A DNA stretch of 16,123 bases from assembly GCA_965602635.1 (NCBI GenBank), contig CBFCZU010000081.1, forward strand, positions 1 to 16,123. The letters run 5' to 3'. Under the pieces are notes generated by a model. That model was not told where the DNA came from. It ran no database searches and saw only the letters and a program-made list of their open reading frames with translations. Shown here one piece after another: positions 7,165 to 13,735 of the stretch; the first letter of the stretch is position 1; the number at the start of each line of letters is the position of its first letter. The translations under genes were made by a program, and so were the position numbers. Origin of the DNA: CBFCZU01 sp965602635. Lineage in GTDB: Bacteria > Planctomycetota > Phycisphaerae > SM23-33.

Positions 7165-7194
7165 ATGGTAGGCCTTGGCGGGCGCCTGCGTCAA
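7165..7194 (-). promoter_or_regulatory. Sigma-70-type promoter candidate for mcsAB
   Basis: On the minus strand, TTGACG (7194-7189) and TACCAT (7170-7165) are separated by 18 bases, matching five and four of six consensus positions. The -35 box overlaps the stop codon of the PTPS-like gene. Transcription would start near 7158, leaving a leader of about 20 bases before mcsA. No CtsR-type heptamer repeat is seen. Confidence 0.5.
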
Positions 7195-7571
7195 GCCGAC
7201 CGGCCCGCGGGGAAGAACGCGGCGGTGCACCCCGGCGCTTCGACCACGCGGACGCAGTGGGGCTCTCGGCCTAGTTCCTCGGCCAGGCGGCGCGCGATGC
7301 TCTCGGCCAGCCGCTCGGCCGAGGCACCCCCCTCGGCGGCGCCCAGGGCGGCGTTGAGGTCCCGCTGCCGAAGCGAGACGGTGACCTTCGCCAGGGCCTC
7401 GCGCAGGGACAGGAAGTCCATCACGAACCCGTCGGCGTCGAGCGTGCCCGAGCGGAAGGCAGCCGTCACGCGCCAGTCGTGCTGGTGGGGGGCCTCCATC
7501 GACCCGTCAGGCCGGCGGACGCTGTGGGTGGCGCTGAAGGCGGCATCGGCGCTGACTTCATAGAGGCTCAC
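7191..7571 (-). CDS. 6-pyruvoyl-tetrahydropterin synthase / QueD-family protein, divergent active site
   Basis: QueD/PTPS proteins convert dihydroneopterin triphosphate to pterin products for queuosine or folate/biopterin pathways. The fold is recognisable in 126 aa: AFSATH with zinc ligand His16, HQHDW with His29 and His31, GFVMDFLSL (48-56), LNAAL (72-76), SAERLAESIARRL (84-96) and VVEAPG with Glu111 as the pterin anchor. Two catalytic elements are absent: the cysteine four residues before the HxH motif (here Met25, with Glu26 next to it) and the LDH triplet, which reads LRQ at 67-69. A Glu near this position is used in the PTPS-III group, so an altered reaction is possible. The start is GTG 7571 with no Shine-Dalgarno. 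Exact substrate unknown. Confidence 0.82.
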   Translation of the reverse strand: MSLYEVSADAAFSATHSVRRPDGSMEAPHQHDWRVTAAFRSGTLDADGFVMDFLSLREALAKVTVSLRQRDLNAALGAAEGGASAERLAESIARRLAEELGREPHCVRVVEAPGCTAAFFPAGRSA

Positions 7572-7577
7572 GCTATC

Positions 7578-7583
7578 ATTCTA
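7578..7583 (-). promoter_or_regulatory. -10 box candidate for a leaderless PTPS-like mRNA
   Basis: TAGAAT on the minus strand lies six bases before the GTG start at 7571, so transcription from it would begin at or next to the start codon. This fits the absence of a ribosome-binding site. The -35 region (TTTCCT at 17 bases) is poor. Confidence 0.3.
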
Positions 7584-7699
7584 CGCCCAGCCGGGGCAGG
7601 AGGAAACACCACTGCCGCGCCACCAGGCGGAAACCCCCGCGAGAGGATCAAACGCAGAGCAGTCACGCGGGCCGGCCGGCACGAGCTACCAGGCTCCGC

Positions 7700-8410
7700 T
7701 TACGGGCCTGGCCTGCCGGGCGACCTGCGGGCGGTCGGCGGGCTCAGAAGCCGCTCTATTATGGCGGCGACGGTCTTGGCCCGGTTCCGGCGGCGCTCCG
7801 CGATCTCCGCCTTCAGGTCGGCGAGCTGCTTCTCCAGCCGCTTGACGTCGTATTCCTTGACGATCTGGTCGTAGTCGAACCGCTCACCGACCAGCTTGGT
7901 CAACTGCTCTCGGAGCTTGGCCTTCTGGGCCTTATCGGTGGCCTCGCCATGGGCCTTGCGGACCTTGTAGATTTCGACGCTCAACTGGCGGCGTGCGACC
8001 GCGGCCTTGCGGACCTCCCCGGCCGGATACCGCTGCACCCGGCGCCACACCCATTGGAGCTGCAGCAGCAGCCTCCGCGCCTGGCGCGGATCGTCCTTCT
8101 GAAGCTTGTCGAGCTGGGCATACAGCTCGGGCATGTATTCCTTGGCAAAGGCCATGATCTCGGCCTTCTGCTCGTCCGTCAGCGGCGCCCGGCCGCCCCT
8201 CGGGCGCCGGCGCGGGCGGGCCGGCCTGCTGGCCGCCGGAGCCGTGGCGAGGGGATTCTTCGCCGCTGCCTCGCCGCCCTTGGCCGGCGCACGGCCCGAG
8301 GCGTTCTCCTGGCCGAAGCTCGACTCCATTAATGCCATCGCCAGGGCCGCCGACAACGCCAGGATGAGCAGCCGACCTCTCGACATGACCTGAAACTTGG
8401 CGCTTCTCAC
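7700..8410 (-). CDS. Secreted basic helical protein, LTxxQ (Spy/CpxP-like) flavour, third gene of sigma operon
   Basis: The start is GTG 8410 seven bases after GGAGG and overlapping the anti-sigma stop as GTGA (236 aa); ATG at codon 9 would also expose the signal peptide. Residues 11-34 (RGRLLILALSAALAMALM, then ESSFGQ) are a signal sequence. An Ala/Pro/Arg linker follows (48-75), then an almost fully helical, very basic region. This region opens with LTDEQKAEIMAF (77-88), the position and style of the LTxxQ motif in periplasmic Spy/CpxP/ZraP-type proteins, and includes a long coiled-coil-like segment (about 155-222). I do not recognise a named family. Its place behind an ECF sigma and anti-sigma suggests a sensor or effector in the periplasm. 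Start and secretion are well supported; function is inference. Confidence 0.78.
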   Translation of the reverse strand: MRSAKFQVMSRGRLLILALSAALAMALMESSFGQENASGRAPAKGGEAAAKNPLATAPAASRPARPRRRPRGGRAPLTDEQKAEIMAFAKEYMPELYAQLDKLQKDDPRQARRLLLQLQWVWRRVQRYPAGEVRKAAVARRQLSVEIYKVRKAHGEATDKAQKAKLREQLTKLVGERFDYDQIVKEYDVKRLEKQLADLKAEIAERRRNRAKTVAAIIERLLSPPTARRSPGRPGP

Positions 8411-8961
8411 AGGGGTTCCTCCCACGTTTCCAACATTGGCGCCGCGTCGGCCTCATCGCCGAGCAACAGATCTTCCATCTCTTCCTCGACACCCGCCACG
8501 GCCGTCTCGAACGCCCAGGAGCCGTTCAGGGCCAACCGGACGTGATAGTCGGCCAGCTCTTCGGCCAGCAGATCCACCCGGAGATCAAGCTCCTGGGTTG
8601 GGCTCCTGGTGAAGTGATCGACGTAATCGGCCGCGGCGATCGTCGGCTCCGGCACCGGCCTGGCCGGCCCGCCGGGCAGCAGCACCAGCGCCAGTATGAC
8701 CGCGGCAGCGGCAGCAGCGGCCACCGGCGCCGCCCAGCGCACCCGCCGCCACAGGCGGCTCGCTGGCCTGAGGTGGCGCACCATGCGCCCGTGCACGCGG
8801 TGGAGCGTCCCGGCCGGGGAAGGCACCTCCAGCGCCCGCCCGACCTGCCGGCCGTCGGAGACCACCTCCTCGGCCAGGGCAAGCTGAGCGGCGGTGAGAG
8901 TCACCTCCTCGCCGTCCAGGTAGCGCGCCACCAACTCGTAATCTTCATTCGTCGCGTTCAC
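8407..8961 (-). CDS. Membrane anti-sigma factor (putative)
   Basis: GTG 8961 overlaps the sigma-factor stop as GTGA, with GGAAAGAGA upstream, giving 184 aa. The N-terminal cytoplasmic part (1-70: YELVARYLDGEEVTLTAAQ) resembles the short helical sigma-binding region of planctomycete anti-sigma proteins. No CxxC/HxxxC zinc motif is present. A single membrane helix spans about 76-95 (WAAPVAAAAAAAVILALVLL). The outer domain (about 105-184) ends in a strongly acidic tail (VEEEMEDLLLGDEADAAP, 158-175). The pairing with the ECF sigma gene and the single-pass topology support the anti-sigma role; the family itself is not recognised by a diagnostic motif. The acidic outer tail contrasts with the basic secreted protein encoded next, suggesting they could bind. 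Confidence 0.75.
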   Translation of the reverse strand: MNATNEDYELVARYLDGEEVTLTAAQLALAEEVVSDGRQVGRALEVPSPAGTLHRVHGRMVRHLRPASRLWRRVRWAAPVAAAAAAAVILALVLLPGGPARPVPEPTIAAADYVDHFTRSPTQELDLRVDLLAEELADYHVRLALNGSWAFETAVAGVEEEMEDLLLGDEADAAPMLETWEEPL

Positions 8962-9530
8962 TGTTCTCTTTCCAGGATCGCCCGGAGGGACTTCAAGGCC
9001 CGGTGCACCTTGGCCAGCACCGTCCCGACCGGGCATTGAAAGACTTCGGCAATCTCCTTGAAGCTCATTTCACCAAAATGCCGCAGCAGAACCATGTGCC
9101 GCGACCGCTCGTCGAGTTGCTCCAGGGCCTCGGCCAGAAGGCCCGAGGCCTCGCCGGCGAGCAGGGCCCGATCCGCGGGCTCGGCTCCGCCGTCCAGCGA
9201 CTCGCCCAGGCTCGCATCGCCATCGCCGCCGGATTCCAGCGACATCGGCGACGCCCTCGCCCTGGCCCGGCGGATCCGGTCGCGAACCAGGTTGGCGGCG
9301 ATGCTGAACAGCCAAGACTCGAACCGCCCGCGGTGCTGGTAGTCGCCCAGCCGCCGCACGAGCCTCAGCATCACTTCGCCCAGCAGGTCCTCAGCCTCGT
9401 GGTGCGACCGAGTCGCCCGGTAGAAATACCCGTAAAGCCGCCGACCGTAGGCCGCCAGAAGCTGGCGGTACGCCTCTTCATCGCCGGCGCGGGCTGAGGC
9501 AATGATCGCCCGAAGCTGCTGGGATTCCAT
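8958..9530 (-). CDS. ECF-type RNA polymerase sigma factor
   Basis: This 190-aa sigma-70-family protein has only regions 2 and 4. Region 2 spans about 20-88 (YRQLLAAYGRRLYGYFYRAT, EAEDLLGEVMLRLVRRL, FESWLFSIAANLVRDRIRR). A flexible acidic linker follows (95-125), then region 4 at about 131-183 with the DNA-binding helix-turn-helix EMSFKEIAEVFQCPVGTVLAKVHRALKSLR. It directs RNA polymerase to an extracytoplasmic regulon and is presumably held inactive by the anti-sigma protein encoded by the coupled next gene. ATG 9530 has no obvious Shine-Dalgarno. Upstream, the 136 bases to the flavoprotein stop hold the likely promoter, but I found no convincing ECF autoregulatory GGAAC/CGTT pair. Confidence 0.95.
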   Translation of the reverse strand: MESQQLRAIIASARAGDEEAYRQLLAAYGRRLYGYFYRATRSHHEAEDLLGEVMLRLVRRLGDYQHRGRFESWLFSIAANLVRDRIRRARARASPMSLESGGDGDASLGESLDGGAEPADRALLAGEASGLLAEALEQLDERSRHMVLLRHFGEMSFKEIAEVFQCPVGTVLAKVHRALKSLRAILEREQ

Positions 9531-9666
9531 TATTCGGCTCTATCCTGCTTAACGGCCAGACCGGGAGGGTATTGCGTCCCGGCGAGGGCAATTGCGGCGC
9601 GTCCCCGGGTCGGACCTGTCGCCATATCCGCCACCCGGGCCGCTCGCGCCCCGCTCACATCTGCTA

Positions 9667-10248
9667 TCACGCCTCGGCCAGGCGGTCCATGAGCTTCCTG
9701 CCGATATCGCCCGCTTCCTGAAGCAGGTCCGCCCGGGCGGCTGCGGCGTCGGCCGGACCAAGCCGGCCCGCCGACAGTATCTCCACCTCCCCGAAATCGC
9801 CCATCCAGGCGAGGTAGTTCGCCAGCACGCGGGCGACGTTGAGGTAGTCCTGGCGCGGCTTGTCTTCGTAGGTGACTATCACGGCCGCCGCCCGCCGGCC
9901 CGGGAGCATCGGGTGGTGGTCGCCGGCATCGTTGGTCAGGTGACGCAGGCGGTCGAAGAACAGCTTCATCTGGCCGGACACGCCGTCGAAGTAGATCGGC
10001 GCCGCCAGCACCCACGCGTCCGCCTCGCCGACGGCCTTGAGCACGCCCGTCAGCTCGTCGGTGACCCGGCAGGTCAGGTCGGGAGTGCAGGGGTCGCACC
10101 CCTGGCACCCGCGGAAGGTCAGCTCGTTGAGATAGACGATGCTGGTTTCCGCCCCGGCGGCCTCGGCGGCGGCGAGCAGGGCCTGCATCAGCGTGGTCGA
10201 GTTGCCTTTCTTCCGCGGGCTGCCGGCGATGCCGATGACCTTCGCCAT
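9667..10248 (-). CDS. NAD(P)H-dependent FMN reductase / iron-sulfur flavoprotein-like
   Basis: A flavodoxin-fold protein of 193 aa. ATG 10248 is chosen because AAAGGAG lies eight bases upstream; a GTG two codons earlier is too close to it. It shows the FMN phosphate loop GSPRKKGNS (9-17), the cysteine cluster Cys48/Cys51/Cys54/Cys60 (GCQGCDPC then TC) in the position seen in iron-sulfur flavoproteins, and the flavin-binding segment APIYFDGVSGQMKLFFDR (83-100). It probably transfers electrons from NAD(P)H or ferredoxin in the cytoplasm; the acceptor is unknown, and whether the cysteines hold a cluster cannot be told. Divergent from the ABC operon; the sigma factor gene follows 136 bases downstream on the same strand. 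Confidence 0.9.
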   Translation of the reverse strand: MAKVIGIAGSPRKKGNSTTLMQALLAAAEAAGAETSIVYLNELTFRGCQGCDPCTPDLTCRVTDELTGVLKAVGEADAWVLAAPIYFDGVSGQMKLFFDRLRHLTNDAGDHHPMLPGRRAAAVIVTYEDKPRQDYLNVARVLANYLAWMGDFGEVEILSAGRLGPADAAAARADLLQEAGDIGRKLMDRLAEA

Positions 10249-10277
10249 GTTCACGGCTCCTTTCCTGACCCCACAAC

Positions 10278-10306
10278 AGCATGAGCGCCCCGAGAGAGCT
10301 TTTCAA
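10278..10306 (-). promoter_or_regulatory. Promoter candidate for the flavoprotein gene
   Basis: On the minus strand, TTGAAA (10306-10301) is followed after 17 bases by CATGCT (10283-10278), about 30 bases before the start. The -35 is good, the -10 weak. Confidence 0.3.
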
Positions 10307-10351
10307 GCGGCACGCGGCGGGAATCCTCTTTTCGACGGGCACCGGGGGTCA

Positions 10352-10380
10352 TTTACGTCGGCCGCCGGGCGGCGTACAAT
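10352..10380 (+). promoter_or_regulatory. Sigma-70-type promoter with palindromic spacer for the ABC operon
   Basis: TTTACG (10352-10357) and TACAAT (10375-10380) are exactly 17 bases apart, matching four and five of six consensus positions. Transcription would start near 10387, about 37 bases before the first gene. The spacer contains the perfect inverted repeat GCCGCC-G-GGCGGC at 10361-10373, placed where a repressor could block RNA polymerase. The repeat could be chance in such GC-rich DNA. Confidence 0.5.
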
Positions 10381-10423
10381 CCCTCCTCCGGATCGCGGAC
10401 CGCGCGTTGAGGAGACGGCCAGG

Positions 10424-10636
10424 GTGGACGTCACGCCGCGGCGGACGCGGAAGTTCAAGGGCGCCGCCGGGAAGAAGTACGCCTGGCAGAACATTGATTG
10501 CAGCGACCCGAAGACGCCCAAGATCATTGACAAGGGCGTCGTCACGGCCGACAAATGGGGTCTCGTCACCGTCGAGAAGTTCAAGGTGGGCCAGGCCGGC
10601 TGGGGTAACCGGCTGGTGACACGCCCGGCCGAGTGA
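10424..10636 (+). CDS. Small hypothetical protein at head of ABC operon (possible stand-alone or remnant C-terminal module)
   Basis: The proposed start is GTG 10424 with GAGGAG nine bases upstream, giving 70 aa. The protein begins with a basic stretch (VDVTPRRTRKFKG) and continues with alternating hydrophobic residues suggesting beta strands (KKYAWQNIDC, GVVTADKWGLVTVEKFKV, NRLVTRP). No signal peptide or membrane helix. From memory, the pattern TPRRxxxF ... GxVTADxxGLVTxxxxxV resembles the last segment of larger secreted planctomycete hydrolases, so this may be a remnant of one or a free-standing domain. The promoter and ribosome-binding site just upstream and the 41-base gap to the permease gene argue that it is expressed. 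The reading frame is open further upstream, but that part is antisense to the flavoprotein gene. Function unknown. Confidence 0.55.
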   Translation: MDVTPRRTRKFKGAAGKKYAWQNIDCSDPKTPKIIDKGVVTADKWGLVTVEKFKVGQAGWGNRLVTRPAE

Positions 10637-10677
10637 CGCGGGCCTGCTGCGGGGATTAGCAAGCCCCTGGAGAGTGA

Positions 10678-11550
10678 ATGGACAGCCGCTGGAAACCGTA
10701 TCTGTACCTGGCGCCGGCGCTGGCAATGTTCCTCCTGTTCACCGCCTACCCGGTGGGCCGGTCGATCCACATGAGCTTCCATGACTACGAGTTCCTCCGC
10801 CCCGAAAAGGCCAAGTTCATCGGCCTGGGCAACTACAAGGAGGGGTTGATCGAGGACGAGAAGACTCACCTGTCGCTGCGGAACACGCTGTTCTACACCT
10901 CCATGTTCCTGCCGTTGTACGTGCTACTGCCGCTGCCGATCGCCTTCCTGATCGACCGTCTCCGCCGGCAAGTCTTCATGAGGGTGGCGACCTTCCTGCC
11001 GGTGGTGGTGTCGGGGGCGGTGGTGGCGGTGCTTTGGACGACGCTCTACCACGCCACCTATGGCCCGCTGACGGTGGTGGCCAAGTGGCTGACGGGATAC
11101 GAGCGGCTGAGCTTCCTGGGCGACGAGCGGACGGCTATGCCCTCGCTGGTGGCCATGGCCGTCTGGCACGGGTTCGGCTTCAACGTGCTGCTGTACCTGG
11201 TTCGCCTGGCGAACATCCCGCAGGACCTCTACGAGGCGGCCGACGTTGACGGCGCCAACCGCCGCCAGACATTCCAGCACGTCACCCTTCCGCTGCTCCG
11301 CCCGGCGATCTACCTGGTGATGGTGCTGGGGCTGATCGGCTCGCTGAAGGTCTTCGGGCCGATGTTCATCATGACCCAGGGCGGGCCTAAGAACTCCACC
11401 CTCTCGCTGGTGATGTACGTTTACCAGACGGCGTTCACATTCGGTTACCTGCGGTTCGGATACGCGGCCGCGCTGGCCGTGATGCTGGCGATAATCATCA
11501 TGACCTTTGCGATTGCCTCCTCGCGCCTCAACAGGCCGGTGGACAGATAG
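10678..11550 (+). CDS. ABC sugar transporter permease, MalF-like (CUT1)
   Basis: An inner-membrane channel subunit for carbohydrate import. The 290-aa protein starts at ATG 10678, five bases after GGAG. Six membrane helices are apparent at about 7-24, 70-92, 104-124, 155-175, 208-228 and 261-281. The cytoplasmic EAA loop that docks on the ATPase is clear at 186-205 (EAADVDGANRRQTFQHVTLP). N-terminal YLYLAPALAMFLLFTAYPVG is typical of MalF/UgpA/LacF-type permeases without the long periplasmic insertion of E. coli MalF. It forms a heterodimer with the next gene product, whose start lies seven bases after this stop. Substrate not deducible. Confidence 0.93.
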   Translation: MDSRWKPYLYLAPALAMFLLFTAYPVGRSIHMSFHDYEFLRPEKAKFIGLGNYKEGLIEDEKTHLSLRNTLFYTSMFLPLYVLLPLPIAFLIDRLRRQVFMRVATFLPVVVSGAVVAVLWTTLYHATYGPLTVVAKWLTGYERLSFLGDERTAMPSLVAMAVWHGFGFNVLLYLVRLANIPQDLYEAADVDGANRRQTFQHVTLPLLRPAIYLVMVLGLIGSLKVFGPMFIMTQGGPKNSTLSLVMYVYQTAFTFGYLRFGYAAALAVMLAIIIMTFAIASSRLNRPVDR

Positions 11551-11557
11551 GCGGACC

Positions 11558-12448
11558 ATGGCGACCGCTGACGCGACAAGACAAGCGCCCGCCTTCAAGC
11601 CCGCCCGGGGACGCAGGGCCCGCGCCGGCCGGCCATGGGTCACCTGGACTATCCTGGCGGCGCTGGTCGCCCTGAACCTGCTGCCTTTCTTCTGGGTCGT
11701 CCTGAGCAGCTTTAAGCCGACCTCCGAGATCCACACCAAGGATCTCACCTTCATCCCCCGCCAGGTCACGCTGAGCAACTACCGCAACCTGTTCCGCAAC
11801 ATGATCGGGTTCGACCGGTACTACCTCAACAGCTTACTGGTGACGACCGGCACGGTCGGCCTGTCGCTGCTGATCGGCTCGCTGGCGGCGTATGGCTTCG
11901 CTCGCTTCAAGTTCCGCGGGCGCGAGATCCTCTTCTACACGCTGGTGTTCTCCATGTTCCTGCCCGGCGAGATCGCGCTGATTGGCAGGTTCGAGCTGTT
12001 CTTCCACCTGAAGCTCGTCAACAAGCTCAGCGGGCTGGTCCTGGCATACACGACCGGGTCCATGGCGCTGGTGCTGTTCATCATGCGGAACGTCTTTCGC
12101 GGCATCCCGCAGGAGATGATCGACGCCGCCCGGATCGACGGGGCGGGCACCTGGCAGATCTTCTGGGAGATCATGATCCCGCTGAGCAAGACGGGCCTGG
12201 TGGCCGCCGGGGTGCTGACGTTCATGGGCGCCTGGAACGAGTTCCTCTTCGCCCTGACGATCACCTGGTCGAACGCCGCCCGCACGCTGCCGGTGGGGAT
12301 CATGATGCTGCGCGACCAGTACCAGCACTGGGAGTACGGGATGCTCTTCGCGACGGTGATGCTGTCGTTCCTGCCGGTGATGATCCTGTTCATCGTGCTG
12401 CAGAAGCAGTTCATCCGCGGGGCGACCGCCGGGGCGATCAAGGGCTAG
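11558..12448 (+). CDS. ABC sugar transporter permease, MalG-like (CUT1)
   Basis: The second membrane subunit of the sugar importer. ATG 11558 follows a weak GGCGGA seven bases after the upstream stop and gives 296 aa; an in-frame ATG at 11507 inside the previous gene is rejected. A basic cytoplasmic N-terminus (FKPARGRRARAGRP) leads to six predicted helices at about 29-50, 92-115, 123-142, 158-178, 211-232 and 262-282. The EAA loop is at 189-208 (DAARIDGAGTWQIFWEIMIP). LSSFKPTSEI after the first helix and the C-terminal QKQFIRGATAGAIKG are classic MalG-family signatures. No ATP-binding subunit is encoded beside it, so a shared MsmX/MalK-type ATPase elsewhere is inferred. Confidence 0.94.
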   Translation: MATADATRQAPAFKPARGRRARAGRPWVTWTILAALVALNLLPFFWVVLSSFKPTSEIHTKDLTFIPRQVTLSNYRNLFRNMIGFDRYYLNSLLVTTGTVGLSLLIGSLAAYGFARFKFRGREILFYTLVFSMFLPGEIALIGRFELFFHLKLVNKLSGLVLAYTTGSMALVLFIMRNVFRGIPQEMIDAARIDGAGTWQIFWEIMIPLSKTGLVAAGVLTFMGAWNEFLFALTITWSNAARTLPVGIMMLRDQYQHWEYGMLFATVMLSFLPVMILFIVLQKQFIRGATAGAIKG

Positions 12449-12466
12449 GGGAGGGTTGGCGAGAGT

Positions 12467-13723
12467 ATGCTCAAGAGAGCGGCAATGGTGTTCGTGGCCT
12501 TGTGCGTCGCCGGCGCGGTGTACGAGTTCACCCTGCGAGACAAGGCGGTGATCAGTGGCAGGAAGGTGCTGCGGATCGGCGCCGCCGGCTGGATGATCGC
12601 CGAATTCAAGCTCGTCGATCAGGTGGAGCGCTTCCGCCGCCAGCACCCCGACATCGAGGTGAGGCTCGAGCAGCTTCCCACCGGCTACGACACCATCATG
12701 ATGCTCCAGGCGTCAATGGGGGAGGTGACCTTCGACCTGATGCTCTCGCCGAGCAACTACAACGTGGAGCAGTACAACCTGCGCGGGCTGGTGGACCCCC
12801 TGGACGACCTGATCCCCGCCGACTTCAAGGCCCGCATGTTCCCGGGCATGCTCGAGTGCAGCAGGGCCGACGGCAAGCTGTACCTGCTGCCGTTCATGGG
12901 CGAGGTGCAGGTGCTCAACTACCGCAAGGACCTCTTCGACAAGGCCGGGCTCACCGACCCGCCGCGGACCTGGGCCGAGTTCGAGGCCTACGCCGAGAAG
13001 CTCACGGACGCGAAGAACAAGCAGTACGGCATGAGCCTGTGCCTGGCGCAGAACTTCTTCTTCCTCCAGAACACCTACCTGGTCCTGCTGCGCTCGCTGC
13101 GCGGGCGTGCGGTGGACGACGACGGGCACCTCAACCTGACCAGCCCCGAGGCGCACGAGGTATTCCGCATGCTCAAGCGGTGGTGGAAGAAGGGGCTGGT
13201 GAGCCCCGCGTGCAAGAACCCGATGGGCTCGGCCGACGATTTCAAGAGCGGCATAACGGCGATGTTCCCCAACTGGCAGTCGCGCGGGCAGTGGGCCCAG
13301 CGCAACGAGGCCCTGAAGCCGCACATCCGCTTCGCGCCGCTGCCGGAGGCCCACCGGGTCGGCTCGCTGATCGCCGTCCACGGGGGGATGATCCTGAAAG
13401 GCACGGAGCGCCAGAAGGAGGCCGCCCAGTTCCTTTCCGAGGCGATGATCGGCTACGCCCAGAAGGAGATCATCGCCGCCGGCAAGATGCCCGTCACCCG
13501 CGACATGTACGCCAAAGGGCGCGTCGCCGACTGGATCCTCGAGGTCGGCAAGACGCTCGATAAGGCCTACGCCGCCCCCGAGCCGCGCGTCATCGGCGAG
13601 ATGTCCGAATACGTCTCCGTGGCGTTTCACAGGTTCCTGGACAGCGACAGCGACGACCCGGCGCCGTTCCTGGAAAAGGCGCGCGAGGAAATCCAGCAGC
13701 GCGTGTACGCCAAGGACGAGTGA
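12467..13723 (+). CDS. Extracellular sugar-binding protein, family 1 (ABC importer)
   Basis: The substrate-capturing subunit of the importer, 418 aa from ATG 12467, with GGGGAGGG overlapping the previous stop. Residues 1-18 are a hydrophobic N-terminal segment (LKRAAMVFVALCVAGAVY). Cleavage after AGA is possible, no clear lipobox is present, and it might remain as a membrane anchor. The mature part has the family-1 pattern: KVLRIGAAGW (33-42), a PDIEVRLEQLPTGYD region (61-75), DLMLSPSNYNVEQYNLRGLV then PLDDLIP, and KLYLLPFMGEVQVLNYRKDLFDKAGL followed by PPRTWAEFEAYAEKL. It is the last gene of the operon, the reverse of the common binding-protein-first order. Convergent with the siroheme decarboxylase gene after 12 bases. 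Confidence 0.92.
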   Translation: MLKRAAMVFVALCVAGAVYEFTLRDKAVISGRKVLRIGAAGWMIAEFKLVDQVERFRRQHPDIEVRLEQLPTGYDTIMMLQASMGEVTFDLMLSPSNYNVEQYNLRGLVDPLDDLIPADFKARMFPGMLECSRADGKLYLLPFMGEVQVLNYRKDLFDKAGLTDPPRTWAEFEAYAEKLTDAKNKQYGMSLCLAQNFFFLQNTYLVLLRSLRGRAVDDDGHLNLTSPEAHEVFRMLKRWWKKGLVSPACKNPMGSADDFKSGITAMFPNWQSRGQWAQRNEALKPHIRFAPLPEAHRVGSLIAVHGGMILKGTERQKEAAQFLSEAMIGYAQKEIIAAGKMPVTRDMYAKGRVADWILEVGKTLDKAYAAPEPRVIGEMSEYVSVAFHRFLDSDSDDPAPFLEKAREEIQQRVYAKDE

Positions 13724-13735
13724 CCGGCGGGGGCC

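Noticed and set aside
7572..7699. GGAGGAAA on the plus strand as the start signal of a small gene
   Set aside because: No ATG or GTG follows at a suitable distance with a coding-looking frame.
9531..9666. ECF autoregulatory promoter upstream of the sigma gene
   Set aside because: GGGAC and CGTT-like words occur but not at the usual 16-17 base spacing; no sigma-70 pair of acceptable quality was found either.
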